Part shown: positions 18,281 to 27,365 of the stretch, piece after piece | Layout of the letters: the number at the start of each line of letters is the position of its first letter | Numbering within the stretch: position 1 is the first letter of the stretch | DNA from: an uncultured Rhizobiaceae group bacterium | Lineage (GTDB): Bacteria; Pseudomonadota; Alphaproteobacteria; Rhizobiales; Rhizobiaceae | DNA length: 64,000 bases | Direction of reading: 5' to 3' | NCBI GenBank assembly: GCA_937930845.1 | Contig: CALHBJ010000008.1 | Span: forward strand, 185,132 to 249,131 | Position numbers and translations under genes: made by a program | The notes under the pieces: generated by a model | Databases searched by the model: none | What the model saw: the letters and a program-made list of their open reading frames with translations, nothing else | Told to the model about the DNA's origin: nothing

Positions 18281-19012
18281 GTGTTGCAGAAAACCATGCT
18301 GCCGCTGTGTCTTCTGGCGGTGGTCAGTGCCGGAAGCGCTGGCGTCATCTGGGCGAAATCAACGGCGTATTCCCTGTCAGAACAAGACAGACCTCGCTTT
18401 GAGACAGTCAGCCTCCTGGATGGCCGCCAACTGCATGTGGGACGTCATGAAGTAACCATTGGCCAGTGGAATGCCTGTGTTACCGGCGGCGGCTGCGAGC
18501 CGCTGGCCAAGCCGGGCCAATTGAACACGGACCATCCCGTGACCGGGGTGAACTGGTTTGATGTCCAAAATTACCTGGCCTGGTATCAGGCGCAAACCGG
18601 CACCCCGGTACGCCTGCCCAGCCGTCTGGAATGGATGGCACTATCACGCGATCATGCGCCGGTTGAAAAGAAGCCGCTGTTTACCGATCCACGTCTTGCA
18701 TGGGCGGCAAATTATGATCTCACTGCAGGCCCCCGCGACCGCGTGGTAAAACCCGTTGGCACTTTTGGCGTCAACAATGCTGGCTTGTCTGACCTGAAGG
18801 GTAATGTGTGGGAATGGACCGCGACCCAATGCGGTGACGGCGGCGAAGACAATGGTCGCGAAAATTGCCGTTCGGGACGCTATGCGATGGGCGAACATGA
18901 AGCCGTGTTGAGCGATTTCATCCGCGACCCTGGCAATGCCAGTTGTGGTGCGGGTATTCCCCCGGCCAACCTGGGATTCAGGCTGGTTTATTCCTCTCAA
19001 TTTGACAGCTGA
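18281..19012 (+). CDS. nirV: NirV-like formylglycine-generating-enzyme-family protein
   Basis: A 243-residue exported protein of the SUMF1/FGE-sulfatase fold: N-terminal hydrophobic segment (about 5-25), GRHEVTIGQWNACV, HPVTGVNWFDVQNYLAWYQ, RLPSRLEWMAL and the GNVWEWTAT signature, ending with LGFRLVY. NirV is commonly encoded beside nirK and is thought to assist nitrite reductase, but its biochemical role is not settled. It follows nirK by 14 bp on the same strand. The start is a GTG at 18281; the copper-binding cysteines of true FGE are not evident. Confidence 0.87.
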   Translation: MLQKTMLPLCLLAVVSAGSAGVIWAKSTAYSLSEQDRPRFETVSLLDGRQLHVGRHEVTIGQWNACVTGGGCEPLAKPGQLNTDHPVTGVNWFDVQNYLAWYQAQTGTPVRLPSRLEWMALSRDHAPVEKKPLFTDPRLAWAANYDLTAGPRDRVVKPVGTFGVNNAGLSDLKGNVWEWTATQCGDGGEDNGRENCRSGRYAMGEHEAVLSDFIRDPGNASCGAGIPPANLGFRLVYSSQFDS

Positions 19013-19186
19013 ACTGCGCCTTCAACCCAACCATAATTGTTGCGCGCATTTTGGAAGTTTGCACACAACAAGCAGGATTCTGTGATGATTATGGTATTTT
19101 GAAAGAACACCTCCGGTGCCGAACACATAGTTACGGAAGCCGTCGATCGTCGGTCCCGAAAGCTGTGTAACAAGAGGTGATTTCCC

Positions 19187-20404
19187 ATGGATTTTGATAA
19201 TTTCTTCGAGACGGCGCTGACTGGTTTACACGAGGAAGGCAATTACCGCAGCTTTAACGATATCGAACGCCATTGCGGAAACATGCCCCGGGCCAGCCGT
19301 TATTGTTTAGATGGCAAATGCCGCGACATAACTGTCTGGTGTTCCAATGATTATCTTGGCATGGGGCAAAATCCTGCTGTCATAAAAGAAATTCAAGATG
19401 TCACCGAGAGATGTGGTGCCGGCGCCGGTGGTACACGCAACATATCGGGAACCAATCATTACCATGTCCTGTTGGAAGAGCTGCTGGCGGAATTGCATGG
19501 CAAGGAATCGGCCCTTTTGTTCACATCCGGATATGTGTCCAACTGGGCGTCTCTTGGTACGCTTGCTTCAAAAATTCCCGGCCTGATTGTCTATTCCGAC
19601 GAGCTTAACCACGCATCGATGATCGAAGGATTGCGCCATTCAAGATGCGAAAAGCGCATTTGGAAACATAATTCTCCCGATGATCTGAGACAAAAAATGG
19701 CGGCGGATGATCCCAATGCGCCGAAACTGGTTGCTTTTGAAAGCGTCTATTCGATGGATGGCGACATTGCGCCGATTGCCGAGATTTGCGACGTGGCCGA
19801 CGAATTTGGTGCCATGACCTATCTGGATGAGGTCCATGCGGTTGGAATGTATGGTCCCCATGGCGGCGGCATAGCCGAACGTGAAGGCTTGATGGATCGC
19901 ATCACGGTCATTGAAGGAACGCTGGGCAAGGCGTTTGGTATACTTGGCGGCTATATTACCGGCTCAGAGAAATTGTGCGATTTCGTTCGCTCATTTTCTT
20001 CTGGCTTTATTTTTACCACCGCATTGCCGCCGGCCATTGCCGCTGGTGCTGCGGAATCCATCCGGCATCTGATGAACAGCCAGAGCGAGCGGGCACGCCA
20101 TCGAAACCGCGTGGACGAGGTGCGCAGGCAATTGGACAAAGTGGGTATTCCCCACCTGGCCAATCCAAGTCACATCATCCCGGTGATCGTCGGCGATGCC
20201 AAGAAATGCAAATGGATTTCCGACCTCCTGCTTGATCAGTACGGCATCTATGTGCAGCCGATCAATTATCCCACCGTTCCAGTTGGAACCGAGCGATTGC
20301 GAATTACCCCCTCCCCCCTGCATAGCGATGAAGACATACGCCACCTGGTTTCCGCACTAAGCGAGATCTGGTCACAATGTGCCTTGGCGCGCATTGCAGC
20401 TTAA
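19187..20404 (+). CDS. hemA: 5-aminolevulinate synthase
   Basis: A 405-residue PLP enzyme that condenses glycine and succinyl-CoA to 5-aminolevulinate, the first step of tetrapyrrole synthesis in alphaproteobacteria. Motifs: [65 protein letters not shown] and the PLP lysine in EGTLGKAFG. Length is normal. It lies 174 bp after nirV, same direction, with a ribosome-binding site AAGAGGTG. Haem supply for P460 and the cytochrome c-NirK could explain the location, and hemA is a known target of CrtJ and RegA in Rhodobacter. Confidence 0.96.
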   Translation: MDFDNFFETALTGLHEEGNYRSFNDIERHCGNMPRASRYCLDGKCRDITVWCSNDYLGMGQNPAVIKEIQDVTERCGAGAGGTRNISGTNHYHVLLEELLAELHGKESALLFTSGYVSNWASLGTLASKIPGLIVYSDELNHASMIEGLRHSRCEKRIWKHNSPDDLRQKMAADDPNAPKLVAFESVYSMDGDIAPIAEICDVADEFGAMTYLDEVHAVGMYGPHGGGIAEREGLMDRITVIEGTLGKAFGILGGYITGSEKLCDFVRSFSSGFIFTTALPPAIAAGAAESIRHLMNSQSERARHRNRVDEVRRQLDKVGIPHLANPSHIIPVIVGDAKKCKWISDLLLDQYGIYVQPINYPTVPVGTERLRITPSPLHSDEDIRHLVSALSEIWSQCALARIAA

Positions 20405-20671
20405 GCCACAGGATAAATGCAATAAAGAGAACGGTTTAACAGCTATTTCTGCCCGATAGAGGGCTGAACCGAAACACATGGCCAATCCAGTTGGCTGATT
20501 GCATATTGTCGTGAAAAGTGCCCCAAAATTCGGCTGGCACTGCGCCATTCTTGTTGGTTGAATCCGACGGCAATTGCGCAATTTTTTGAAATCTCGCTCA
20601 ATCAAAGATTCATATAATCTGCTTGGTTTAACACGTCGTGTTATGCGTCGAGCAGCTTTTGCTGGAACAAA

Positions 20672-21127
20672 GTGTGGATCGAAAGTTTGAAACTCATTAC
20701 GCCGACTGATGTGGATCTGGCCATAAATGGAATTTCAAAATTGTCTGTGGCATGCCTCATAACGGATAATTCACGCGGTCCCTATGCTTCCAAAATCATC
20801 AGAACCAATGATGCATTTGCTGATATGTGCGGTTATCAAACTGCGGAATTAATCGGAACATCAACAAAAGTGCTCCAGGGCAAGGATACGGATGTTGCGG
20901 GTCTTTGCCAGTTTCGAAACGAGCTGGATTCAATTGGCCACTCCCTGGTTACGGTGGTCAATTATCGGCAGGACGGAACACCCTATGAAGTGACATTGGT
21001 GGGTTCCCGCATCCAGCCTTTGATCAAAACTGATGAGAAACCGGAGGCGGCGTTTGTTTGTTTCGCCTATTACGTGTCCGATGCCAAACTCTGTTTGACG
21101 CAGATCCCCGCCAAGCAACTGAACTGA
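20672..21127 (+). CDS. Single PAS/LOV-like domain protein lacking the photoactive cysteine
   Basis: A 151-residue protein consisting of one PAS domain. The pattern NDAFADMCGY ... VLQGKDTD ... FRNELDS ... VVNYRQDGTPYEV aligns with LOV domains, but the GxNCRFLQG photoadduct motif reads GTSTKVLQG, so the cysteine is replaced. A flavin could still bind: the asparagine of NYRxDG is kept, the second flavin-contacting asparagine is not. It has no output domain. The start is a GTG with a weak upstream signal and is uncertain. It lies 268 bp downstream of hemA. Confidence 0.75.
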   Translation: MWIESLKLITPTDVDLAINGISKLSVACLITDNSRGPYASKIIRTNDAFADMCGYQTAELIGTSTKVLQGKDTDVAGLCQFRNELDSIGHSLVTVVNYRQDGTPYEVTLVGSRIQPLIKTDEKPEAAFVCFAYYVSDAKLCLTQIPAKQLN

Positions 21128-21183
21128 CCCTTTCAACTGGAATTTCAGGCAATCCCCTGTCGGGGACTAATACATGTCGCGCT

Positions 21184-21681
21184 TTAAGCGTGCGAAGACC
21201 GTTCATCATCGTCTTGATTGTCGTAGAGATTGTCGCGCAATACGCGCACGCTTTTGTTCAGTTCAGCAATGGCATTGATATCCAGGCCAGATTTTTCCAA
21301 CAGTGTTTGGGTGATGCAACCGGCCTCGGTGCGCAGGGCACTTCCCCGATCAGTTAGCTTGACCACGACCTGACGCTCATTGTCGGGATTTCGTTTGCGC
21401 AGAATAAAATCGTTAATTTCCAGTCGTTTAAGCAAAGGAGTCAGCGTACTTGATTCCAATTGCAGTTGGGTGGCCAGTTCTCCAACCGATTGAAGATCAC
21501 GCTCCCAAAGCAGGTTCAAGACCAAATACTGGAGATAGGTGATCCCAAATTTGTCCAGCATGGGTTTATAGGTTCGCTGAATTGCAAGACCGGCAGAATA
21601 AACCCCCAGGCAAATGTGATCATCGAGGCTGGGAACAGCCGCTGGCCTGTGTGCTTTATGGGTCACCAAATCAAACTCCAT
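21184..21681 (-). CDS. ohrR: MarR-family regulator, OhrR type
   Basis: A 165-residue winged-helix protein. Cys at about residue 24 in DDHICLGVYSAG matches the peroxide-sensing cysteine of OhrR, and the DNA-binding part (VGELATQLQLESSTLTPLLKRL) and wing (NPDNERQVVVKLTDRG) are typical MarR. OhrR represses ohr until organic hydroperoxides oxidise the cysteine. It is transcribed divergently from ohr over a 214-bp spacer, which fits. The C-terminal tail (QDDDERSSHA) is acidic and not conserved. Confidence 0.92.
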   Translation of the reverse strand: MEFDLVTHKAHRPAAVPSLDDHICLGVYSAGLAIQRTYKPMLDKFGITYLQYLVLNLLWERDLQSVGELATQLQLESSTLTPLLKRLEINDFILRKRNPDNERQVVVKLTDRGSALRTEAGCITQTLLEKSGLDINAIAELNKSVRVLRDNLYDNQDDDERSSHA

Positions 21682-21702
21682 GTAGATTTTTACAATAATA
21701 TA

Positions 21703-21784
21703 TATCGCGATAAATTAATTCTTGACAAGGCACTCCAAAGGGCTAATTGTCTAACTATTATCGCAATAATATTTATTATGCGAT
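21703..21784. promoter_or_regulatory. Candidate OhrR operators in the ohrR-ohr spacer
   Basis: Two inverted repeats share the half-site ATCGC. The first, TATCGCGATA at 21703-21712, is a perfect palindrome 22 bp upstream of ohrR. The second runs from 21760 to 21784 with ATCGCA and TGCGAT arms around an AT-rich centre, about 110 bp upstream of ohr. Placement fits control of both divergent genes; binding is inferred. Confidence 0.45.
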
Positions 21785-21895
21785 TTATCTTGCCTGTTCG
21801 AGCCAGGTTTGCCACGCGCTCGCGCCTGTCGCCGACAATTGCGAGGTGGGTGTACCCGGCTCAAACAGGATCAATCTGGAATGAATGGAGAAAAC

Positions 21896-22324
21896 ATGTC
21901 TGTTAATGTTCTTTACACGACCGAGGCCTTTGCAACCGGCGGCCGGGATGGCCATGCGCAAACTGTTGACGGCAGTTTGAATGTTACGCTGAGCACACCA
22001 AAAGAGCTTGGCGGCGCGGGCGGCAAGGGCAACAATCCCGAACAGCTTTTTGCTGCCGGCTATTCAGCCTGTTTCATTGGGGCAATGAAATTCGTTGCAT
22101 CGCAAGAAGATCATCTCAACGTGCCCGATGATGCACAGGTAAACGCCACCGTGGGCATTGGGCCGCGGGAAGCCGGTGGATTTGGCCTTGAGGTCTCCCT
22201 GGAAATAACGCTTCCGGGAATGGCATTGGAGGCGGCGCAGGAGCTTGCGGAAAAAGCGCACCAGGTCTGCCCCTATTCCAACGCCACCCGCAACAACATT
22301 GATGTGAAGCTTTTGGTCAACTGA
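21896..22324 (+). CDS. ohr: Organic hydroperoxide resistance peroxidase Ohr
   Basis: A 142-residue member of the OsmC/Ohr family with the two catalytic cysteines ([10 protein letters not shown] and [13 protein letters not shown]) and the N-terminal [14 protein letters not shown] typical of Ohr. It reduces organic peroxides using dihydrolipoyl thiols. The start at 21896 follows TGGAG; an in-frame ATG lies further up but only this one fits family length. Divergent from ohrR. Confidence 0.95.
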   Translation: MSVNVLYTTEAFATGGRDGHAQTVDGSLNVTLSTPKELGGAGGKGNNPEQLFAAGYSACFIGAMKFVASQEDHLNVPDDAQVNATVGIGPREAGGFGLEVSLEITLPGMALEAAQELAEKAHQVCPYSNATRNNIDVKLLVN

Positions 22325-22329
22325 AAAAA

Positions 22330-22364
22330 TGCCTGCAAGCCAATCGCTGAGCGGCTTGCAGGCA
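22330..22364. terminator. Hairpin terminator between ohr and dps
   Basis: A 12-bp perfect stem (22330-22341 TGCCTGCAAGCC with 22353-22364 GGCTTGCAGGCA). On the minus strand it is followed by TTTTTT, so it terminates dps; on the plus strand it lies 6 bp after the ohr stop with only a weak T stretch. It probably serves both convergent genes. Confidence 0.75.
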
Positions 22365-22423
22365 TCTTAGGGTCAAGGTCCAGGCCTTGGGTCTGTTCGA
22401 TCAGTTCTGGAAAATTTTGAGCT

Positions 22424-22891
22424 TTATCTAGGTTCGATCTGCGCACCAACCATCCAGCAGAGCTCGTCTATCTTTCTAGACATGGATGTTAGCAGGTCGA
22501 CGGAACCATCATCTTCCAGTTCGGCGACTGTTCTGACATTTCCTCGCAACAACATTTTCAACTGAAAGAGCGCTTTTGAAAACGCTTCGATATGTTGTTC
22601 GGCTTTGGTGATGTCCACCGGATATTCCGGCAATTGCGACCCTTTGGCGACGAATTTGATCGTGCCTTTTACGTGCCCGCCCAGAGCGGCAATTCGTTCA
22701 GCCAGTTCGTCGGCAAAGCCCGTGAGGGTTGTGAAAATGGAATCGAAAAATTCGTGGAGAGTTAAAAAATTCCTACCCGTTACTGTCCAATGAGCCTGTT
22801 TGGCGTGGCTCGCCAGAGCCAACAGGTCATACAAACGGTCTTGCAGAATGATGCAAATATCATCGTTTGGTGGGGAGAATCTTTTCGGCAT
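22424..22891 (-). CDS. dps: Dps-like ferritin/DNA-protection protein
   Basis: A 155-residue four-helix protein of the Dps family. The ferroxidase signature reads KQAHWTVTGRNFLTLHEFFD and continues with the second-helix DELAERIAALGG. Dps dodecamers oxidise and store iron with hydrogen peroxide and shield DNA. The N-terminal tail is short and lacks a lysine-rich stretch, so DNA binding may be weak. It is convergent with ohr, with a shared hairpin between, and forms a small peroxide-defence locus with ohr/ohrR. Confidence 0.9.
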   Translation of the reverse strand: MPKRFSPPNDDICIILQDRLYDLLALASHAKQAHWTVTGRNFLTLHEFFDSIFTTLTGFADELAERIAALGGHVKGTIKFVAKGSQLPEYPVDITKAEQHIEAFSKALFQLKMLLRGNVRTVAELEDDGSVDLLTSMSRKIDELCWMVGAQIEPR

Positions 22892-23463
22892 GGTTTGTAG
22901 GTATCCAGTTCAGTTAGTTCTTGTATTCCAGCACCGTCATATCCGCACCGGGCCACCGCAATCGCGTTTTATGCGATAGCTGGCAATGCCCGGTAAAAAC
23001 TGACGCGCCCCTATTTGCGTTTAGTGTTACGCTGGGATCCATCATCACGCCTGCGGTGTGAGGTTTATCCCAAATTCTTGCGTAATTTCTTAGACATCCG
23101 TGGGACAGCCGCGACTCGCATCGCGGGCATTCGACGCCCGGTTTTTCGATGGAATTTGGAAAAATCTCCAAATTTGGGAATTCGGATCGTGGGAAAAGGT
23201 GGGAATGCGTCAAATTGCGCCCGCCGCGTGTATTTTGACAATAACTTCGATAACCATCTGTTTTTATATTATTATATAGCCTGTCCTGGTGATATTAAGG
23301 GCCGGACTGGGGAACAAAAATTTCATATTCTTGCGTTTTTTAACTCGAGCCTTGTTGAAGGTAGGGACTTTCATGAACAATTCTGGTAAATCTATTTCAG
23401 CCGGGAAAAGACGCCGCTTGCAGTTTTATGTCTTTTTTCGCCCCTCAGGGAGGAACTTCACAG
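22892..23463. other. Intergenic region between dps and an AraC gene
   Basis: About 570 bp with no convincing gene. A short GC-rich hairpin followed by a T stretch (CGGGC ... GCCCGGTTTTT, about 23124-23146) could be a plus-strand terminator without an obvious upstream gene. 23230-23280 is AT-rich and may hold the AraC promoter. Confidence 0.4.
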
Positions 23464-24309
23464 ATGAATGCCCAGAAACAAATTCCGTGGCCACGAGATG
23501 GCAAGTCTCTCACATATGGTGATTTGACGTTCGGTTACGCCGCACCCGTGGAAAACCTAGAAACCGAATCTGTCTTGCCGTTCAGCATCATCGCATTGCA
23601 CCAAAATTCGTTTACTGCCGATGCCGCACTGGGCTCGCGCAAAGAACAACGGGTTTCGGTCCAGGCCGGCGATTTCTCTTATATTCCAAAAGGTGTTTGG
23701 CAATCCACCCGGGCCAAGAAGTCCGGCGGATATCTCTACCTGGTTTTTGACGATACCCTTCGCAAGAGTTGTGAAGAGCAATTAGGTATCTCCGAGCCGC
23801 TTTTCGATCCAATCGATTTCCATCCGAAGCTGGAGCGCAGCCCTCAATATTCGGCTTTGATCAACGATTTTCTCGGCTCAGACGGCCTTGGAGGGCGTAT
23901 GCGCTCGGAAGCCCTGGCATCGTTGCTGGTGTGCGAGATCCTGCATTTCAGGGGCGCTGAGCATGAAAATGTGCGCATTGGCCTGGGCAAAAGCAAAATT
24001 GCACGGATTACCGAATATATTGATGAGCATACCGAAGAGCAGTTGAGCCTGGCTACGCTTGCACAAATTGCCGGTGTCAGCGTGTTCCACTTCGCCAGGA
24101 TGTTCAAGATCGACACGGGCATGACCCCGCATAAATTCGTCCTGCAGCATCGCGTCAACAAGGCGCGTGAAATGCTCGAAAAAGGCGACAAGGCGGTGGC
24201 TGAGATTGCTTATGATGTGGGCTTCTCGTCCCAAAGCCACATGATATCGAGCTTCAAACGCTATGTGGGCACCAGCCCTGGCAGATATCGCAAAATCATC
24301 AAGCACTGA
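23464..24309 (+). CDS. AraC-family transcriptional regulator
   Basis: A 281-residue regulator: N-terminal cupin-like sensor region (about 1-130; VQAGDFSYIPKGVWQSTR) and C-terminal double helix-turn-helix (QLSLATLAQIAGVSVFHFARM; EIAYDVGFSSQSHMISSF; GTSPGRYRK end). The ATG at 23464 has GGAGG upstream; a shorter spacing favours it over 23428. It ends at a strong terminator and faces the thiolase operon convergently. Targets unknown. Confidence 0.92.
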   Translation: MNAQKQIPWPRDGKSLTYGDLTFGYAAPVENLETESVLPFSIIALHQNSFTADAALGSRKEQRVSVQAGDFSYIPKGVWQSTRAKKSGGYLYLVFDDTLRKSCEEQLGISEPLFDPIDFHPKLERSPQYSALINDFLGSDGLGGRMRSEALASLLVCEILHFRGAEHENVRIGLGKSKIARITEYIDEHTEEQLSLATLAQIAGVSVFHFARMFKIDTGMTPHKFVLQHRVNKAREMLEKGDKAVAEIAYDVGFSSQSHMISSFKRYVGTSPGRYRKIIKH

Positions 24310-24367
24310 CGCAAGTTGCGCTTGATGGCATTGTAGCCATCTCTATTTTAGATTTTTTGAGTTTAAG

Positions 24368-24411
24368 CCTGTGCCCCTCAATCGAAAGCGGTTGAGGGGC
24401 ACAGGTTTTTC
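24368..24411 (+). terminator. Rho-independent terminator after the AraC gene
   Basis: A 14-bp perfect stem (24368-24381 and 24392-24405, CCTGTGCCCCTCAA and its complement) with a 10-nt loop, followed by TTTTTC. It lies about 60 bp after the AraC stop and works only in the plus direction. Confidence 0.92.
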
Positions 24412-24595
24412 TAGAGCGCTTCAAGCTTAGCTAGAATCACTCTAGATTTAAATTTGTGCTCACGCTGTCAGGTTTCGCCTTTCGCTGCGCAGGTGCGGCG
24501 CAATACGCCGGGTCGGCATATGCCTCCCAGAGTTTCCACTTGAGTGAAAAATGCTCTAACAGACCGGATTGGCCACTGCCGGGATGGTCAGGGGT

Positions 24596-25846
24596 TTACG
24601 GACGCCGCAACAGGCAAACCGTGCCTTGGCCGCCATCGGCACATATTGAAACGACTGCCAGGCTTCCGGAAGGATGGTCGGATAATTCCTTACATGCCTG
24701 GCTCAGAATGCGCGCACCGGTTGCCCCAAACGGATGCCCAATTGCCAATGAGCCGCCATTTGGATTGAGCCTGTCAAATGGGAACGTGCCGAGATCCACG
24801 TCGACACCGGCTTTTTCGCGCCGATAATCACCGTCGGAAATCATCTTGATATTGGCCAATACCTGCGCGGCAAAGGCCTCATGAATTTCCCAAAGTGCAA
24901 TGTCATCGAACTTCAATTTGTTGCGGGCCAGCAGTTTGGGAATGGCCCGCGCCGGCGCCATCAAAATACCTTCAACAGAATAATCCATCGCCTCAACTTG
25001 CCAATCGACCAGTTCGGCAGCATGGGCACTATCAATCTTCTCCAGCCCCTCTTCATCACATACCCACAGCGCGCCCGCGCCATCTGTCAGCGGTGATGAA
25101 TTACCAGCGGTCAATGTGCCAGCGTCACTGCGGTCAAACACTGGTTTGAGGGAGGCAAGCTTTTCCAAATTTGAATCGGCTCTGGGAATACTGTCTGCTT
25201 CGAGACCGGAAACGCTCACCAGCAAATCGTCAAAGAAGCCACTCTTTTGAGCCGCAACCGATCGCATATGGCTTTGATAGGCCAGCTCGTCCTGTTCTGC
25301 TCTGGGTATCTCAAAACGCTTGGCGGTGTCTTCGGTATGTTCTCCCATGGAGCGGCCGGATATCCGGTTGGCCCAGCCCTTGATAGGCAGATCAAAACTG
25401 TCGGCCTTGACCTGTTCAATGGCTTTTAGAGCTTCAGCGGGATTCGCCATCGCCAGTCCGGCAATCATCTGGGCCACATCGGGCTTCAGGGCAATGGGAA
25501 CACGGCTCATCACCTCAACACCGCCGACCAAGGCCAGGTGCATGCCACCTCGGCCCATCATGCCGGCTGCCTGAATCGTGCCCATCATGCTTGTCGAACA
25601 TGCCAGTACCGTTGAATAGGCGGGAATGTCGGCATCCATGCCCGCTTCGAGCAGCAATTCCCGGGACAGGTTTGAGATCGTTGGGCTTGGAATCACCTGC
25701 CCCCAGATCATCACATCAGGGCGCGCCTCGCCTGCCATGGCTTCCACAACAGGTTTGGAAATCGAAATGGAATCCAGGCTGGCAAAGTGGGTTCCAGCTT
25801 TAACAAAAGGCGTTCTCTTGCCCGAGGTAATGAAAGTTTTTGCCAT
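24596..25846 (-). CDS. Thiolase-family acetyl-CoA acyltransferase
   Basis: A 416-residue thiolase. The acyl-accepting cysteine is in LACSTSMMG (about residue 83), the histidine in WEIHEAFAAQ, and the substrate loop NPNGGSLAIGHPFGATGAR is intact. The final CxGGGQG motif reads CADGGQG, so the second cysteine is kept with a changed neighbour. Length and the long insertion fit the FadI-like or SCP2-like branch rather than short acetoacetyl-CoA thiolases. It cleaves or forms beta-ketoacyl-CoA in the cytoplasm. It is the last gene of a leftward set led by exported enzymes and follows the alpha/beta hydrolase by 66 bp. Confidence 0.9.
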   Translation of the reverse strand: MAKTFITSGKRTPFVKAGTHFASLDSISISKPVVEAMAGEARPDVMIWGQVIPSPTISNLSRELLLEAGMDADIPAYSTVLACSTSMMGTIQAAGMMGRGGMHLALVGGVEVMSRVPIALKPDVAQMIAGLAMANPAEALKAIEQVKADSFDLPIKGWANRISGRSMGEHTEDTAKRFEIPRAEQDELAYQSHMRSVAAQKSGFFDDLLVSVSGLEADSIPRADSNLEKLASLKPVFDRSDAGTLTAGNSSPLTDGAGALWVCDEEGLEKIDSAHAAELVDWQVEAMDYSVEGILMAPARAIPKLLARNKLKFDDIALWEIHEAFAAQVLANIKMISDGDYRREKAGVDVDLGTFPFDRLNPNGGSLAIGHPFGATGARILSQACKELSDHPSGSLAVVSICADGGQGTVCLLRRP

Positions 25847-25912
25847 CTCAATTCTCTCTTAAATGACTAAGATTGCGGGCGCGGGGTTGCTCCCCCAATC
25901 TTATGTTTCGAA

Positions 25913-26863
25913 TTAGCGAATATTCCGGGCCTTCAAAAAGTCACGTATTTTGGAGGCGATGAGCGGGCCGTCTTCTTCAAGTGCGAAATGGCCGGTATCG
26001 AGAATGTTGTAATCCACGTCCTTGGCATCGCGCTTGAGGCCTTCTGCGCCGGGAACGGGAAAGAATGCGTCATTCTTCGCCCAAACCACCAATACCGGCG
26101 GTTGATTCTTCTTGAGATATTCCTGCCACTGGGGATAAAGCGCCACGTTGTTGCGATAGTCGTAGAACAGGCCCAATTGAACCTTGTCCTGACCAGGCCG
26201 CGACAAAGACTGATGGTCGAGCAACCAGTTGTCCGGCAGGATTCCATCCGGGTTTCTGGTTCCGTGGGTATATTGCCAACGCAAGCCCTCAAGACCAAAG
26301 ACGCTGGCTGCAATTTTCTTCTCAAGCTCGGCGTCGCGCCCTTTCCAAAGCTGCATGATCGGCGCCCATGCCTGTTTGTTCAATCCTTCTTCATAGATGT
26401 TACCGTTCTGGAAAATCAGCGCCGAGATCCGTTCCGGGTGTTTAGCCGCAATGCGCATGCCAACTGGTGCGCCGTAATCTTGCAGGTAGAAAGCGTATTT
26501 GGAAATTTTACGCTGCTGCAGGAAGCGGTCGACGGTATCTGCAATGTTGTCGAAGGAATATTCATAGTCTGAGGCAGCGGGAAAATCGCTGGCGCCGAAA
26601 CCTGGATAGTCCATCGCGATGACATAATGGTCATCACCCAATTCGCGGATCAGATTGCGGTATTGATGGGAGGAGCTTGGAAAACCATGCAGCAAGACAA
26701 CCGCGGACTGCGAGGGTTTGCCCGACTCCCGGTAAAACAATTTCACACCGTCCACCGTTTCAAAGCCAAATCGCACATCAGCTGCATGTAGTTGTGCCGG
26801 CAAAGCCAGCACACTCAGTGCCATTGCGATGAATACGGTTCTCAGACCAAATTTCTTAAACAC
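25913..26863 (-). CDS. Exported alpha/beta-fold hydrolase of the haloalkane dehalogenase/epoxide hydrolase type
   Basis: A 316-residue protein with a signal peptide (about 1-27, cleavage near LHAAD), then an alpha/beta hydrolase: oxyanion segment HGFPSSSHQYR, the nucleophile elbow YLQDYGAPVG in which the nucleophile is Asp, and the catalytic histidine in LDTGHFALEE. An aspartate nucleophile points to haloalkane dehalogenase or epoxide hydrolase chemistry rather than esterase. Substrate is not known. It follows the small cupin gene by 40 bp and probably shares its transcript. Confidence 0.88.
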   Translation of the reverse strand: MFKKFGLRTVFIAMALSVLALPAQLHAADVRFGFETVDGVKLFYRESGKPSQSAVVLLHGFPSSSHQYRNLIRELGDDHYVIAMDYPGFGASDFPAASDYEYSFDNIADTVDRFLQQRKISKYAFYLQDYGAPVGMRIAAKHPERISALIFQNGNIYEEGLNKQAWAPIMQLWKGRDAELEKKIAASVFGLEGLRWQYTHGTRNPDGILPDNWLLDHQSLSRPGQDKVQLGLFYDYRNNVALYPQWQEYLKKNQPPVLVVWAKNDAFFPVPGAEGLKRDAKDVDYNILDTGHFALEEDGPLIASKIRDFLKARNIR

Positions 26864-26903
26864 GGTATTTTCCTTCCTGATTGTCTCAGGTCAAAATTCC
26901 AGG

Positions 26904-27365
26904 TCAGTTGTTGGGTTTGAAATCAAACGAACTGTTGGAATACATAAAAAACTCACACGGGGTGCTGGAGACACATGCGGTTGTGTGAACGCTGCCAGCT
27001 TTGACAGACCAGAAGGATCCGGGCCGAAGCACGGGTGGATTTTCCTCGCCTTCAAATGGATTGGTCATTTCTCCGGATAAAACGACAGCCCTGTAGTCGT
27101 GGGAATGAACGTGGGCCGGGGTTTCGAAATTTGCCGGGAACCGGCCAAAAGTTCCGTGTCGGCCGCTTTCGCGATCACCATAAGCGGGCGCAAATTGAAT
27201 TGCGTCGTTTCCAGGAAATGCCGGGGCAAATTTCTTTGCTTCAACCGGCAGCGCGTTGTCTTTGACCTCCTGGGCGTTGGCGGAAGATTTCGACGTGAGC
27301 ACAATGCTGAATCCGGCCAACAGTGCGACTTTTACAAATGTAGAAACTGCGGAGTGCGTTCTCAT
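26904..27365 (-). CDS. Exported cupin-domain protein
   Basis: A 153-residue protein: signal peptide (about 1-33), then one cupin barrel with ETPAHVHSHDYRAVVLSGE, holding the metal-binding histidine cluster, and a second cupin motif PGSFWSVKAGSVHTT. It resembles the DUF4437-type cupins. It is probably a periplasmic metal-dependent binding protein or enzyme; function unknown. The start at 27365 is preferred (AAGGAA upstream). It leads the cupin-hydrolase-thiolase run. Confidence 0.8.
   Translation of the reverse strand: MRTHSAVSTFVKVALLAGFSIVLTSKSSANAQEVKDNALPVEAKKFAPAFPGNDAIQFAPAYGDRESGRHGTFGRFPANFETPAHVHSHDYRAVVLSGEMTNPFEGEENPPVLRPGSFWSVKAGSVHTTACVSSTPCEFFMYSNSSFDFKPNN

Noticed and set aside
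20672-21127. Photoactive LOV photoreceptor
   Set aside because: The adduct-forming cysteine is replaced, so normal LOV photochemistry is not expected.
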